From Symbiodinium natans (taxonomy: Eukaryota; Sar; Dinophyceae; Suessiales; Symbiodiniaceae), in assembly GCA_905221605.1 (NCBI GenBank), contig CAJNDS010000136.1, forward strand, positions 186,001 to 250,000: a stretch of DNA of 64,000 bases, in the 5' to 3' direction. Position numbers and translations under genes: made by a program. The notes under the pieces were generated by a model. It was not told the DNA's origin. It saw only the letters and a list, made by a program, of their open reading frames with translations, and made no database searches. This document shows positions 43,701 through 54,785 of the stretch, piece after piece. How positions within the stretch are numbered: position 1 is the stretch's first letter; each line of letters opens with the position of its first letter.

Positions 43701-43758
43701 GCCCAAACCCCACCCTGAACCATAAACCTTCCAAACCCTGGGCTCTTGCGTGCCCAAG

Positions 43759-45786
43759 GGCTGGAAATCGTCGGTCTTCTCCTACGGCCAGCAGGAGAAC
43801 ATGGGCAAGATTGCAAGCAAAATCTGGTCCAAGGGTTTGTTGCTTGGACAAATCTGGGCGGTTTTGGGCTTAGGGGTTAGGGTTTAGGGTTTAGGACTTA
43901 GTGAGCATAGCTAAGCGCCCCAGCTAAGACCCTAAACCCTAAACCCTAAACCCTAAACCCTAAACCCTAAACCCTCAACCCTAAACCCTAAACCCTAAAC
44001 CCTAAACCCTAAACCCTAAACCCTAATCGGAGCAGCAAGGTTGGGCGGTTTCGGCGTGCCAGAAATGCACGAGGAATTGCGCCCCCTAGCCTTCTGGTCC
44101 AGGGAGGACCTCATCAGCGCCTACCAGCGCTTCCTCAACACGGCACCTTGTGGGAACCAAATGAACCCTAAAAGGGTTTAGGGTTTAGGGTTTAGGGTTT
44201 AGGGTTTAGGGTTTAGGGATGTACCCCAATAAGGATTATAGTAGTATAGGGTACATATTCCATGGTTCATATACCCCAATAAGGATTATAGTAGTGTAGG
44301 GTGTATTGGTCCCAATTTTAGGGCTCATTTGGTTCCCAAGGCAGAGCCCACCATGGATCGGCACGCCTTCTCGGACGCCTTCCAGTGCTTCCACGACACT
44401 TGGGAGCCCAGTGGTACCCTTTACCCTTTTTTTTTTTGGGTTCTGGGTTCCCTTATAAAAATAACCAACCCAAAAAAGGGGTGCCCTGGTTATAATATGG
44501 TTGCTGGGCTACTAAGGACACCGCGCAGTCCGACGCGGCCTTCCGCAGCCTCCATCCGAAGAAGGGGAAGGTGGATGGAAACACCGTCTTCGCCGGGGCG
44601 GCGCTGACTTCGAACCAGTGCTACATCTCCCGCGTCTCCCTGATCTTCAGCATGTTTGACCTGGACAACAATGGGGTGTTGAACAAGGCGGAGTTTTGCA
44701 TCGGCGTCCGGTCGATCTTGACGGGCCTTCACACCTGGTTTGCTGGCGCCGTTATGCCTGCAGATGTCGAGCTTGAGGTGGCGCTGGATGACTTGTTCAA
44801 GAGGCCGGGAACCCCAATTAGACACCCAAAGCCCCTGAAGCTCTTTCGAACTTAGACTCTACACCCTTCACCCTGAAACTTTACGGAGCCCCTTCAACTG
44901 ACCCAAGAGCAGCAAGAAAGCGCCGGCCCACCCCCAAGGTGCCTTCGCTCCCCTAGCAACACCTCGACCCTGCAGTCTGGGTCTGCAATAGATAAACGTG
45001 CAGAACCCAACAACTCTGAACCCTAAACTCTGTTTAGGATTTAGGGTTTAGGGTTTAGGGTTTAGGGTTTAGGGTTTAGGGTTTAGGGTTTAACCCCAAC
45101 CCTGAACCCCCAACAGCCCTTAACCTGATGCAGGATAGACTTCAAAAAGTCTGGCTCCCTCACGCTTGGGGAATTTCTGGTCTTCGCCTACCGCAACCGT
45201 CGCCTGCCTTGTCGGGCATGATATCAGATCAACAGAGTTGAAACCCGAAACCCCCTTGATCCCTAAACCCGAATCCCTAAACATTGTGTTCGCCAGTTTG
45301 GGTGTTCAAAAGCCTAAAGCTCAACCCTTCCGTTCTGAAACACCCCCGCGAGAGGTGAGTTGCAGGAGATGATCAACAACCTGCCCTCAGAGGACCCCCT
45401 GGTTCTTGTAGGGAATTCGGGCCACACATATACCCTTTCAGGGTTTAGGGTTTAGGGTTTAGGGCCCTAATTCCCTCCAGCCAGAGGATATGCGCGTCTT
45501 CGAGAACATGGTGAAGTTTCAGAGGGTTCCGATCTATGTCACAGGAGCCGGGACTCCCTGAACACCCTCGCCCTCAACCCTAAACCCTAAGCCCTAAACC
45601 CTAAACCCTAAACCCTACACCTTAAACCCTAAACCCTCAACCCTAAACCCTAACCCCTAAACCCTAAACCCTCCACATGTTTCCAGGAGATGGCCACACC
45701 CACCATCACTCCCATCAGGCGAGCTCACAACCAGGCTCGCAGCCAGGCTCTCGGCCCGGACGCTGGGCCGCATGGCGGTGGTTTTC
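43759..45786 (+). CDS. EF-hand calcium-binding protein, eight recognised exons
   Basis: Exons 43759-43838, 44040-44142, 44341-44394, 44517-44803, 45134-45215, 45366-45392, 45487-45525 and 45687 to about 45786 join in phase. Two EF-hand loops are visible: DLDNNGVLNKAE (about 44660-44697) and DFKKSGSLTLGE (exon 45134). Upstream sequence (LRPLAFWSREDLISAYQRFL, MDRHAFSDAFQCFHDTAQ) suggests a longer calcium sensor, but no named family was recognised. One exon has only 27 nt. Donors are GT (2), GC (3) and GA (2). Direct repeats mark the introns: GTTG, GCA, GACAC and CAGAGGA. No start codon is assigned; 5' exons probably lie upstream. A plausible last exon, HLLLAREADFIDMISAAL ending TGA, is at 47069-47134, and PRLVQLGAHTQASGG at 46757-46850 may lie between. 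Confidence 0.75.
44143..44340. mobile_element. Inverted-repeat introner with internal telomeric array
   Basis: Ends CCTTGTGGGAACCAAATGA and TCATTTGGTTCCCAAG are inverse. Immediately inside the left arm CCCTAAAA switches into six G-rich TTTAGGG units. The interior also carries two copies of CCCCAATAAGGATTATAGTA, a motif also seen near 29158-29300 and 29690-29760. It forms an intron of the EF-hand gene with a GC donor. Confidence 0.8.
44395..44516. mobile_element. Introner, AGCCCAG..GGTTGCTGGGCTAC family, intact copy
   Basis: Left end TTGGGAGCCCAGTGGTACCC and right end GGTTGCTGGGCTACTAAG are partly inverse. GACAC is repeated at 44395-44399 and 44517-44521, giving a GA donor. This copy lacks telomeric repeats and serves as the reference for the interrupted copies at 13535 and 39000. 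Confidence 0.85.
45393..45486. mobile_element. Introner with TTTAGGG core
   Basis: Arms CTGGTTCTTGTAGGGAATTC and AATTCCCTCCAGCC enclose a small TTTAGGG array. CAGAGGA is repeated at 45388-45394 and 45482-45488. It splits the EF-hand gene next to the 27-nt exon. Confidence 0.75.
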
Positions 45787-46423
45787 TAGGGTTTAGGGTT
45801 TAGGGTTTAGGGTTTAGGGTGATGGGTGGTTTTGTTGGGTTAAGAACAGGAGCCTGAAACACAGGATGGCAGCTAAGCCCTAAACCCTAAACCCTACAAA
45901 CCCGAAACCCTAACCCCTAGACCCTAAACGCCATTCAGTTCTAGTTGAAGTAAACCCCACTTCCGATTCTGACTGAAGCGGCTCCTTTGTCGCCGGGTTT
46001 AGGGTTTAGGGTTTAGGGTTTAGGGTTTAGGGTTTAGGGTTTAGGGAGGGGGCAGTGGCTTCAAGCCCAGGGTGGAGGGCTGAGCATTCAAGGTTAGGCT
46101 CAGGCAAGGCAAGCCTTGTCCCTAACAACCCGAAACCCCAACCCTAAAACCCTAAACCCTAAACCCTAAACCCTAAACCCTAAACCCTAAACCCTAGACC
46201 CTAGACCCTAGACCCTAAACCCTAAACCCTAAACCCTAAGGTTAGATTCCTTACATGAACTGGGACTCTGACGGTCGGACAGGTAGCGTGCCTTTGCGTG
46301 CCTTGATTCCTCACAATGTTTAGGGTCATTAGTATCTTACTTTTATATATTGATTACCAGTATTGCTGATTAAGTATTACACTTGTTGTTAAACTTTACT
46401 ATTCAGTTATTCTTATTGTTACG

Positions 46424-46505
46424 ACTCCTCCTCCTTCTCCTTCTCCTTCTCCTCCTCCTTGTCCTTCTCCTTCTCGTACTACTACTACTACTACTACTCC
46501 TCCTC

Positions 46506-46541
<36 letters not shown>

Positions 46542-46745
46542 ACTAACTACTACTACTATACCCACTACTACCACTACTACCACTACTACACTACTACCTA
46601 CTACTACTACCACTACTACCACTACTACCACTACTACCACTACTACCACTACTACCACTACTACCACTACTACCACTACTACCACTACTACCACTACTAC
46701 CACTACTACCACTACTACCACTACTACCACTACTACCACCACCAC
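46424..46745. repeat. CTC, CTA and CTACCA microsatellite
   Basis: (CTCCTT)n at 46424-46474, (CTA)n at 46476-46560 and (CTACCA)n at 46562-46740. Leu, Tyr, Thr, Val or Gly/Ser frames are artefacts. Confidence 0.96.
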
Positions 46746-47545
46746 GATCCTGAACCAGCCAAGGCTCGTCCAACTCGGTGCACACACCCAGGCCTCTGGT
46801 GGAGCCACATGGCCCAGGGCGAGGGCCTCGCAGCCAGAGGTCCCCCAGAGCACAGGTTTGTCGGGTTTTTGAGGAGTTTTAGGGTTTTTAGGGTTTTAAG
46901 AGCTTAGGGATTTTGAGGATTTTTAGGGTTGAGGGTTTTAAGAGTTTAGGGTTTTTGAGGATTTTTAGGGTTGAGGGCTTTGAGAGTTTAGAGTTTTTGA
47001 TACTGCTGGTAGATGCGTAGTGCCGGGTTATGACACGGGGCCAAGGACCCCGTAGCCCTTGTCTGCAGCACCTTCTGTTAGCGCGAGAAGCGGACTTCAT
47101 CGACATGATTTCGGCCGCATTGGTGGGCTCATGAACCCTAAACCCTAAACCCTAAACCCTAAACCCTAAACCCTAAACCCTAAACCCTAAACCCTAAACC
47201 CTAAACCCTAAAATTCGCCAGGCACTACGTATAGCAAGTCTAGGGGTTCAACAAGGGTTTAGGGTTTAGGGCTTAGCGCCCTCCATTTCATGAACCGAGA
47301 GATTGGGATGTGCTTGACGGTGGTGTACCCTTGTGAGGGATTATGAAGGCTTGTTTGGGACTATTCGGCCCTCATTTGGGGAGTATGGGGCCCTTACACC
47401 CCCCGCGCCCCCCGCCCCCCCCCTTCCACCCCCTTGGCTCCTTATGATGCAAGGCAGCATGCAGGTGGTGTTGGGATCATGTGCCATCAGATATACGGAA
47501 CATGCTGCAATGTGTGCAAGACAATGCGCTGGCTTGCAGGCATTC

Positions 47546-47667
47546 CTACTTGGAGGTTCATGGTTCTTAGTAACCCAATCATAACTGCATATATAACCCA
47601 ATCATAAGCCTAATAGGGTGCATAAACTGGTTATAACTGCACTGATAATTGGGTTACCTCCAAGTAG
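47546..47667. mobile_element. Hairpin element, CTACTTGGAGGTTCATGG family
   Basis: Ends CTACTTGGAGGT and ACCTCCAAGTAG are inverse. It shares TTAGTAACCCAATCATAACT with copies at 60445-60591 and, degenerate, 58731-58850. Confidence 0.75.
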
Positions 47668-48236
47668 TATACTTTTGCTGTATCTTGGGGTCTGGTTGAA
47701 GTTGGTGGTGGTTGCTGTGTTGTAGTTCAATGTTTGGGTGAGGGCGATGCTAGTAGCGTTTGGGCCTCACTGATAAAGGCGAGGGCGGGGTGCCTTTGTG
47801 GGACACTCTTATCTGTGAAGTACCTATTTTCCTTAGTTGCCCCTTTTTTTTCCGAGCAAGTCTCTATACCCTAAACCCTAAACCCTAAACCCTAAACCCT
47901 AAACCCTAAACCCTAAACCCTAAACCCTGAACCCTAAACCCTAAACCCTGAGCCCTGAGCCCTGAACCCTGAACCCCAAGCCCAAAACCCTGTCAAGGTG
48001 CTCCATGGTAGTTCCTGTTCCACCAGACACGGAAAAGCCCGAGCGACCCCGTGTGAGGAGCCGGGCACGTTGTGGAGGGCTTAGGGTTTTTTCCCACCCG
48101 GTTTAGGGTTTAGGGTTTAGGGTTTAGGGTTTAGGGTTTAGGGTTTAGGGTTTAGGGTTTAGGGTTTAGGGTTCGGGAAGACCTCGGCTCCCAAGCCCGA
48201 AGCCTTAAGCATCCTTCGGCCCCTCCAAGCTCTGAA

Positions 48237-48412
48237 CCCTAGCCCTAAACCCTAAACCCTAAACCCTAAACCCTGTACCCTAAACCCTAAACCCTAAACC
48301 CTAAACCCTGTACCCTAAACCCTAAACCCTAAACCCTAAACCCTAAACCCTAAACCCTAAACCCTAAACCCTAAACCCTAAACCCTAAACCCTAAACCCT
48401 AAACCCTAAACC
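48237..48412. repeat. C-rich telomeric array
   Basis: About 24 CCCTAAA units with two CCCTGTA variants 56 bp apart, a sign of duplication of a multi-unit block. Confidence 0.95.
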
Positions 48413-49456
48413 GGGTGGGAAAAAACCCTAAGCCCTAAGCCCGGTCTAAGCCCTAGTTTAGCATGGAGGGTCCAGGGCTCCTGGTTGAATCTGGGAGGCT
48501 CTACAGTAGGATGACGAGGTTTCGGAATGGTTTCGGCCGGATAGGCCCATGAAAGCTTGGTTTGGGTTCAGGGTTTAGGGTTTAGGGCTTAGGGCTTGGG
48601 GTTTAGGGTTTAGGGTTTAGGGTTTAGGGTTTAGGGTTTAGGGTTTAGGGTTTAGGGGCCCAAAGGGTCCATACAGGGCTTTAAGGCTCCTGGGTCATGC
48701 AAGGAGGCGGACGACTACTGCCTGCCCACACTTGCACCCTGAGCCAGCCGATGACAAAGGATCTTTGGCAGCATTCGGGTTTCGGCTTGAGGGTTTAGGG
48801 TTTAGGGCTAGTGTCTGAAGGGTTGCAGGGGCTTGAAAGGCTGTCAAGGGTAAAGGGTTTAAAGGCTTGCAAAGGTTATGCATGGGGTTTAGAGGGCTCA
48901 AGAGCGTCTTAAGGGTTTGAAGGCTTGGGTTTATAGAGTCGAGGGTGGCCCAGATGCAGAAAACGGCTGAAGGGCCTCAAGCTCACTGCTGTGGTTGGGG
49001 TTTAGGGTTCAGGGTTTAGGGTTTAGGCTTTAGGCTTTAGGGTTTAGGGTTTAGGGTTTAGGAGGGTGACTGTTGCAGGTGCCAGCTCTTTCTTCCTGGG
49101 CGTTAGCGTTTAGGGTGTAGGGTTTGGGAATTTCGGGTTGAGGTTCAGGGTTCAGGGTACTTGTTGGAGTATATAACCACTATCTTTCCGAGGATACTTC
49201 AAAGACCAGAAGTTGATAAGGCCCGAATTCTAAACTTCATGGCCTGGTTTCCCGAGAATACAGACTTAGATGGACTTTACGTGCCTTGCTATTCTGCCTA
49301 TATGCGCAGGCCTTGTGCAAGACATCCCGCATAATCCCTGCGGTCGCTGCTGGGTGTGTAAGGGCCATATTCGTGTACTTTAAGGGGAAGCTCTTAGGGG
49401 TAGTCCGAGTATGACTCCCTTGAACCCCCCAAAACTAAAAGCCCTAAACCCTTGTA

Positions 49457-49660
49457 GTTCCCCCTTATTCTAACAGTCCTTAGTAGGGATTATAATAGGG
49501 TGTACTTTAATCCTTATTAAGGACTGTTAGTATATTCATGGGTTCCCCTACTACCCCCCTCTATATTTCCCCCCCTAGGGTCCTTAATTCAGGTTATTTA
49601 GGGGGGGTAAAAGGGGAACCCATGAAATAAGGGGGGATGTTCGAACATCCCAAGTGTGTT
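49457..49660. mobile_element. MITE of the TTGGGATGTTC family interrupted by a second hairpin element
   Basis: The outer element (GTTCCCCCTTATTCTAACAG ... GGACTGTTAGTAT ... AAGGGGGGATGTTC ... CATCCCAAG) is split by a hairpin of about 95 bp with arms ATTCATGGGTTCCCC and GGGGAACCCATGAAAT. This is a nested insertion. Confidence 0.65.
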
Positions 49661-50283
49661 CCGTAGCCTGGGGCTCGAGGTACATGGTGTGGCAGCGTGG
49701 CCTACGTCAAGTTGACCGGCAGCAGGTTGGAGCAAGGGCTTCCTTCAGGTGTAGGCCTTACAGTGTCTAGGGAAACGAATCCTACACCCTAAACCCTAAA
49801 TAAACGAACTATCCCTAAACCCGAAACCCTAAACCCTAAACCCTAAACCCTACACCCTAAACCCTAAACCCTAAACCCTAAACCCTAAACTCCAAACCCT
49901 AAGCCCTAAACCCTGCACGGCTGGGATTACATGATTCCTCAGCAGGGTCCATGACAAATTTGACAGGAGCTCACAGACTCACTTTTGTTGGCAGGGTTTC
50001 GCGTTCAGGGTTTAGGGTTTGGGGTTTAGAGTTTAGGGTTTAGGGTATCATAGCAGCACCAAGCCCGGATGCAAAAGGGTATCATGCTGCTGGAGCCACC
50101 CGCAGTCAGCAGAAACACGGGCTCGGCCTAAGGGTTTTCAGGCTTCGGGGGCCAGCTAAGCCAGGCCCCGACCCAGGAGCCTAACTAATTCCCAACATCA
50201 CCCCCTCAGAACTCTGTAAGCTGCCCTTAGCCCGGAAATTTTAAACCCCAAGCCCCAAACCCTAAAGCCCAAACACGACCCCC

Positions 50284-50578
50284 TAAACCCTAAACCCTAA
50301 ACCCTAAACCCTAAACCCGAAACCCTAAACCCGAAACCCTAAACCCGAAACCCGAAACCCGAAAACCGAAACCCGAAACCCTAAACCCGAAACCCGAAAC
50401 ACTAAACCCTAAACCCGAAACCCGAAACCCTAAACCCCAACCCCCAAACCCTAAACCCTAAACCCTAAACCTAAACCCTAAACCCCACACCCTAAACCCT
50501 AAACCCCAAACCCTAAACCCCAAACCCCAAACCCCAAACCCTAAACCCTAAACCCTAAACCCTAAACCCTAAACCCCA
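50284..50578. repeat. C-rich array rich in CCCGAAA and CCCCAAA variants
   Basis: CCCGAAA units interleave with CCCTAAA on the left and CCCCAAA on the right. Confidence 0.95.
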
Positions 50579-52135
50579 TATCCAGCTCCAAACATGGCCG
50601 CCGGGCAGGAAGCGAGCCTCGTCCCTTCGGCCAAATCGCGCCGCCCGGGCGGGCAAAAAACTTAGGGTTTAGGGTTTCGGGTTTAGGGTTTAGGGTGTAG
50701 GCGCCGCATTTCCCCCAAGCCCTAAACCCTCCAAACCCTCTAAGCCCTAAGTTCTAAACCCTGCGCCCCAGAAGGCCCGAAACCCTGGAGCCTTGAAGCC
50801 CTGAATCTACGCCTGCAGTGTTCATTTCCAGGTCCAATCGGGTTCGGCTGGGATGAGAGTTGTTGAGGGTAACCCCAAACCCTAAACCCTAAACCCTAAA
50901 CCCTAAACCCTAAACCCTAAACCCTAAACCCTAAACCCTAAACCCTAAACCCTAAACCCTAAACCCCAGAAGACCCTAGTCGTTGGGCAAGTTGCGGGTC
51001 GAAGCTTTGAAAGTCTTTGCCCTTGGGCTTGACGTTTCTTTTTGACGTGTTCTGTGTGCAAAGGGGGACATTGGGGGTGCAGGGATGTCAGCAGGTTGAG
51101 GTCCAAGCATTTCAGGCCTAGGGTTTAGGGTTTAATTAGGGTTTTTAGGGTTTAGGGTTTAGGGCTTAGGGTTTAGGGTTTAGGGTTCCCTGAGCCTTCC
51201 CCCACGAGGTTTGGACGCCCCCGTCGGACATCTCCAAGGCCCACGCCTGGCTACTTTGGAGGTTCTTCCGGCATCTGTCCCCCGGCTTCTTTTTTTTTTG
51301 GGGGCGGGGGGGGGGGGGGGGAGTATGAGGTTTAGGGTTTAGGGTTGGGTCTTGATTTCGTAGCAGGGAGCCAAGGATCCTAAACATATCATCCCTTCAA
51401 TCATTCTGGTAGGGGGGTGTAAGGGAACGAGAAAGGTGGTGGGGGGGGGGGGGGGTAGTGGTTCTGAGCAGGGAGTTTGGAACCTCAATTCAGAATCCCT
51501 TCGCACCGTTTCTACAGGGAGTTGTGGTTGCTGCAGGCTTCCAAGGTGCGACCATCCGCCCCCCCGTTGCCCTTAAACCCTAACCCCTAAACCCTGAACC
51601 CCAAACCCTAAACCCTAAACCCTAAACCCTAAACCCTAAACCCTAAACCCTAAACCCTAAACCCTAAACCCTAAACCCTAAACCCTAAACCCTCCAACAC
51701 CGTGCATCGAAGCTGTTTTGGCCTCGTTCGGCTCGGTGCTGCGATCTGCAGCCCAAGAGACTCCTCAGACTTGACGTCTCAGCTTTGGGGGGGGGGGGTT
51801 AGGGATTCAGGTTTGGGGAGGGGTTTAGGGTTTAGGGTTTAGGGTTTAGGGTTTAGGGTTTAGGGTTTAGGGTTCAGGGTTCAGGGTTTAGGGTTTAGGG
51901 TTTAGGGAGCTTTGCCCCGGGGGAGCCCAGAATCTGTCTGGCCATGAGCCGAGGTCCGGTGGCAAAGCCACCGCAGATGCGGAAGCTGTACAGAGCCCCG
52001 GCCGCAGTGCTTCGTGCCTAGCTGTCTAGGTTCAGAACTTCCGCCAAAGTTCAAAGTTTAGGGTAGGCCCTAAACCTGATACTGTCGCGCAGCATCTGCG
52101 GCTTGAATTCTCGGGTTGGTGTCTGCAGCATCTTG

Positions 52136-52713
52136 ATGGCGAGCAGCTCTCTGAATCGTTTGCGGTGCATCTTCGGCCTTCACCAACGCACCCTCAGAGA
52201 TTTCGGTAAAGTCGGTAGGCCCTTGGGACATTGTATATTCTCCCTTATTGGCTTTAAGAGGATCATGTACCCTAAACCCTAAACCCTAAACCCTAAACCC
52301 TAAACCCTAAACCCTAAACCCTAAACCCTAAACCCTAAACCCTAAACCCTAAACCCTAAACGCTAAACCCTAAACCCTAAACCCTAAACCTTGTCATTGG
52401 GTTGCGTAGATGTTTGTGCGGCCTGTTGGCCCTTTACCTTTGTAAATGGGCTCCTTTTGTTGGCTCCACCTAAACGACAACTCCAGACCAGTTTTTGGGA
52501 CCCCCGTATTTGAAACCGCCAATTCCCTGCAGAGTGTCCGAGAGGTCAGCTAAGCGGGTGGCAAAAAAAAAACCCTAAACCCTAAACCCTAAACCCTAAA
52601 CCCTAAACCCTAAACCCTTATTGGCTTTAAGAGGATCACATTCAAGGAATATTTTTCCAAAGGGTTTTGAGAGGGCCATCCTGGTCAAGCCCTCTCCGCT
52701 GCTCGTCGGCTGA
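52136..52713 (+). CDS. Tiny two-exon ORF (40 residues), unrecognised
   Basis: ATG at 52136; exon 52136-52218 (MASSSLNRLRCIFGL, LRDFGKVG) joins by a GC-AG intron to 52674-52713 (AILVKPSPLLVG, TGA). The frame is kept exactly when the introner is removed, which supports real coding. It may be only the end of a larger gene, because GTCTGCAG just upstream is a good acceptor. Function unknown. Confidence 0.45.
52219..52673. mobile_element. Introner (TTATTGGCTTTAAGAGG family, copy 3) split by telomere-flanked insertion
   Basis: The two halves match the intact 94-bp copy at 36529. Between them 52266-52614 holds a CCCTAAA array, about 180 bp of unique DNA ending in GTCAGCTAAGCGGGTGGC plus an A run, and a second CCCTAAA array. 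The 24 bp at 52242-52265 (CCCTTATTGGCTTTAAGAGG and next four bases) recur exactly at 52615-52638. Confidence 0.88.
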
Positions 52714-53509
52714 GGAGTTTCTTCCGGGATCCCATCTCGGTTCGAAAGGACCGGGTTTTGATTGCTGAGGGTTTAAGGTTTAGGGTTTAGGGTTTAGGGT
52801 TATGGTTGCATGCAGGCTTGCCAGAATGTGCTTTTGATACACGGCTGCCCTACCTTTCAAGCGGAACATGCTCGGAACTGGGACACTGCTCTCGACAAAC
52901 CTGTGGCCTGGCTTAGACCTCGGCCCTTGCGTCTGTTTTGGAATGTCTTATGCGCTGTTAGGCATGTCGAGGCAATAGCATGGTCGCTTTGGGCCAGCCC
53001 CTCTTATGTCTGAGTCAATCAAAACGTCAAGGCACCGAATGCATGAATTTCCAGAATGCGGTGGAAAGAGGTGCCTGACATAGGGGTCGGAACAATTCCC
53101 GATAGTATTCCCTTACAGTCCCTTCATAGTTTATACTATCATCGCCCCCCCAACACCCAATTCTAGTTATGCAGGCCCCATGTTCCGCAAAGAGGGAGAA
53201 CGTAAAGGGAGCGGGGCTTCCGCCCACGTAGTTCGTCGCTCGAAGCCCATAGTTATGGAAACCTGAGTTTTTGGGTGCATGAAGCATTCCCCATCGGCCA
53301 TGTCTGCCCTCTGCAGACGTCGATGTACAGCACGCACACAGCCGCAGGAGTTACGAACCATGTGGGTTTAGGGTATAGGATGTAGGATTTAGGGCGTAGG
53401 GGGGTGTAGGCTTCAAGATTTTGGTGCCAGTAGCTCCACGCACGAGACATCACAAAGTCCTTGTGGTGCGGCTTGCCATGTCGGAGGACAGCGTGTCTGA
53501 CCTCTCAGG

Positions 53510-54785
53510 CACAATAACTCGCAATTATCGCCTCGACTTAAGCGTGAGATTGCCAGATGGTGCAACTGTGGCAAGCGAGGCCCGGAAAGACACCTAAACC
53601 CTAAACCCTAAACCCTAAACCTAAACCCTAAACCCTAAACCCTAAACCCTAAACCCTAAACCCTAAACCCTAAACCCTAAACCCTAAACCCTAAACCCTA
53701 AACCCTAAACCCTAAACCCTAAACCCTTCATCGGACATCCCACCATAAGGTGAGAGTCTTGCCAGAGCTGTTGTAGGTCAGGGGTGCCCAGTAGAACATC
53801 GAACCGACCCCATAGGCCTATAAGTTTACAAGTTGACACAGCTGTGTGAACGCGTGGGAGTTGCCAGGAAAGCACCTTATCGCAGCGCCTTGATGCTACC
53901 AGCCCTCAGCCAGACCCTCCACCGGGTCAAACCCGTTACCTCGTGGTTCTCTTGGATTTGAACGGAATACTTGTCCGATGCCCGCCAAATTCAGATCGAC
54001 TGATCTGGCCAGACGACCAGCCAGTTGTTGAGATCCGTCGTGAAGCCGGAAATCAAGGTCACGAATCCTGGGCTTACACACGTCCGGACGAGGTCCGCGA
54101 GCTTATTGACTTTCTCACGGAGAAGTTGCCTGGTCAGTGGGGTATCTACTCGACGATGATTCGGAGGAACGCCTACAGCGTCGTCAGGGATGTGTTTCAG
54201 ATTGCTGGCAGGCCAATAATGTCGAATCGGCCCAGTAAACGCCTCGCACATGGACACCCAGCTGGCCGCAAGTGGCTATGGTTCTTCTCTCAAGAGGACC
54301 ACCATGAACATGACCTAGAGGCTCCATGCTTCCTCAACTCGGGCCACAGACCGTCGTTGCTGAGCCCCTCTGTTGCTTCGGACGTCGAGGAGTGGCTTCA
54401 GACGAGAGGGCTCCAGGCGAGAGTTGCTCCGATGCTCGTTGTCGCTGCCTGCAAGAAGACCAAGCTTGTGTGGGGCAAGAATCTGCTAATCGAGGACTAC
54501 GATGATGAGGCGGTGGAAGGGGGTAAAAAGACTGGGCTCAAGAGGGTGGAGGCTGCTGTTCGGATGGCGCTCGCCGACCCGAACGGACTTGGGAATTTGC
54601 TTAGGGAGGCAAACACCAATTTCCTCTTCAGACGGAGGCTGAAGGGGCTTGCGATGCCGCATCGCTTGAGAGGCGACCAAAGCGGCTCCAGCAATCATAA
54701 CGACCAGAGCCCAGATGTTTTCAGGACAATTGATGGCAAGATCCTAGATTTCTTGGATCCCTTCGCAAGCGCAGAAGACGCGTGA
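53510..54785 (+). CDS. FCP1/NLI-interacting-factor-like HAD phosphatase
   Basis: FCP1-type HAD enzymes remove phosphate from serine, classically on the RNA polymerase II C-terminal domain. The main exon, 53868-54785 (TGA), has VVLLDLNGILVRC as motif I, ELIDFLTEKLPGQWGIYSTM matching the motif II region, and KLVWGKNLLIEDYDDEA matching the motif III region. Motif I reads DLNG instead of DxDx(T/V), so the general acid/base aspartate is Asn; similar DLNG forms exist in some NIF-family proteins, and catalysis is uncertain. An upstream exon ending at 53584 (REIARWCNCGKRGP) joins in phase across a GA-AG intron with GGAAAG repeated at both ends; its start near 53510 is a guess. No start codon is visible, so 5' exons are missing. 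Confidence 0.8.
53594..53728. repeat. C-rich telomeric array in the phosphatase intron
   Basis: About 19 CCCTAAA units starting ten bases after the GA donor at 53585. Confidence 0.95.

Larger units (their letters stand above)
39456..43758. other. Gene-poor stretch with repeats
   Basis: Contains telomeric arrays (39460-39640, 40676-40785, 42458-42658, 43500-43700), with a homogeneous TTGAGGG block at 39540-39627, and the microsatellite at 40.9-41.8 kb. A possible small exon at 39969-40010 follows GCCAG. Long frames in 39.5-39.9 kb are the variant repeat read as Pro/Thr/Leu/Asn. No convincing gene was found. Confidence 0.6.
47135..52135. other. Gene-poor stretch
   Basis: Telomeric arrays at 47135-47212, 47871-47950, 48100-48172, 48237-48412, 48548-48655, 50284-50578, 50873-50965 and 51608-51692; poly-G runs at 51308-51321 and 51440-51455; mobile elements at 47546-47667 and 49457-49660. 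A possible exon at 51946-52020 (MSRGPVAKPPQMRKLYRAPA) precedes the small gene at 52.1 kb. Otherwise no coding signal was recognised. Confidence 0.55.

Noticed and set aside
46383-46907. Long Leu/Tyr/Thr/Val reading frames over the CTA repeats
   Set aside because: They are translations of the microsatellite in different frames and strands; no domain or codon signal.
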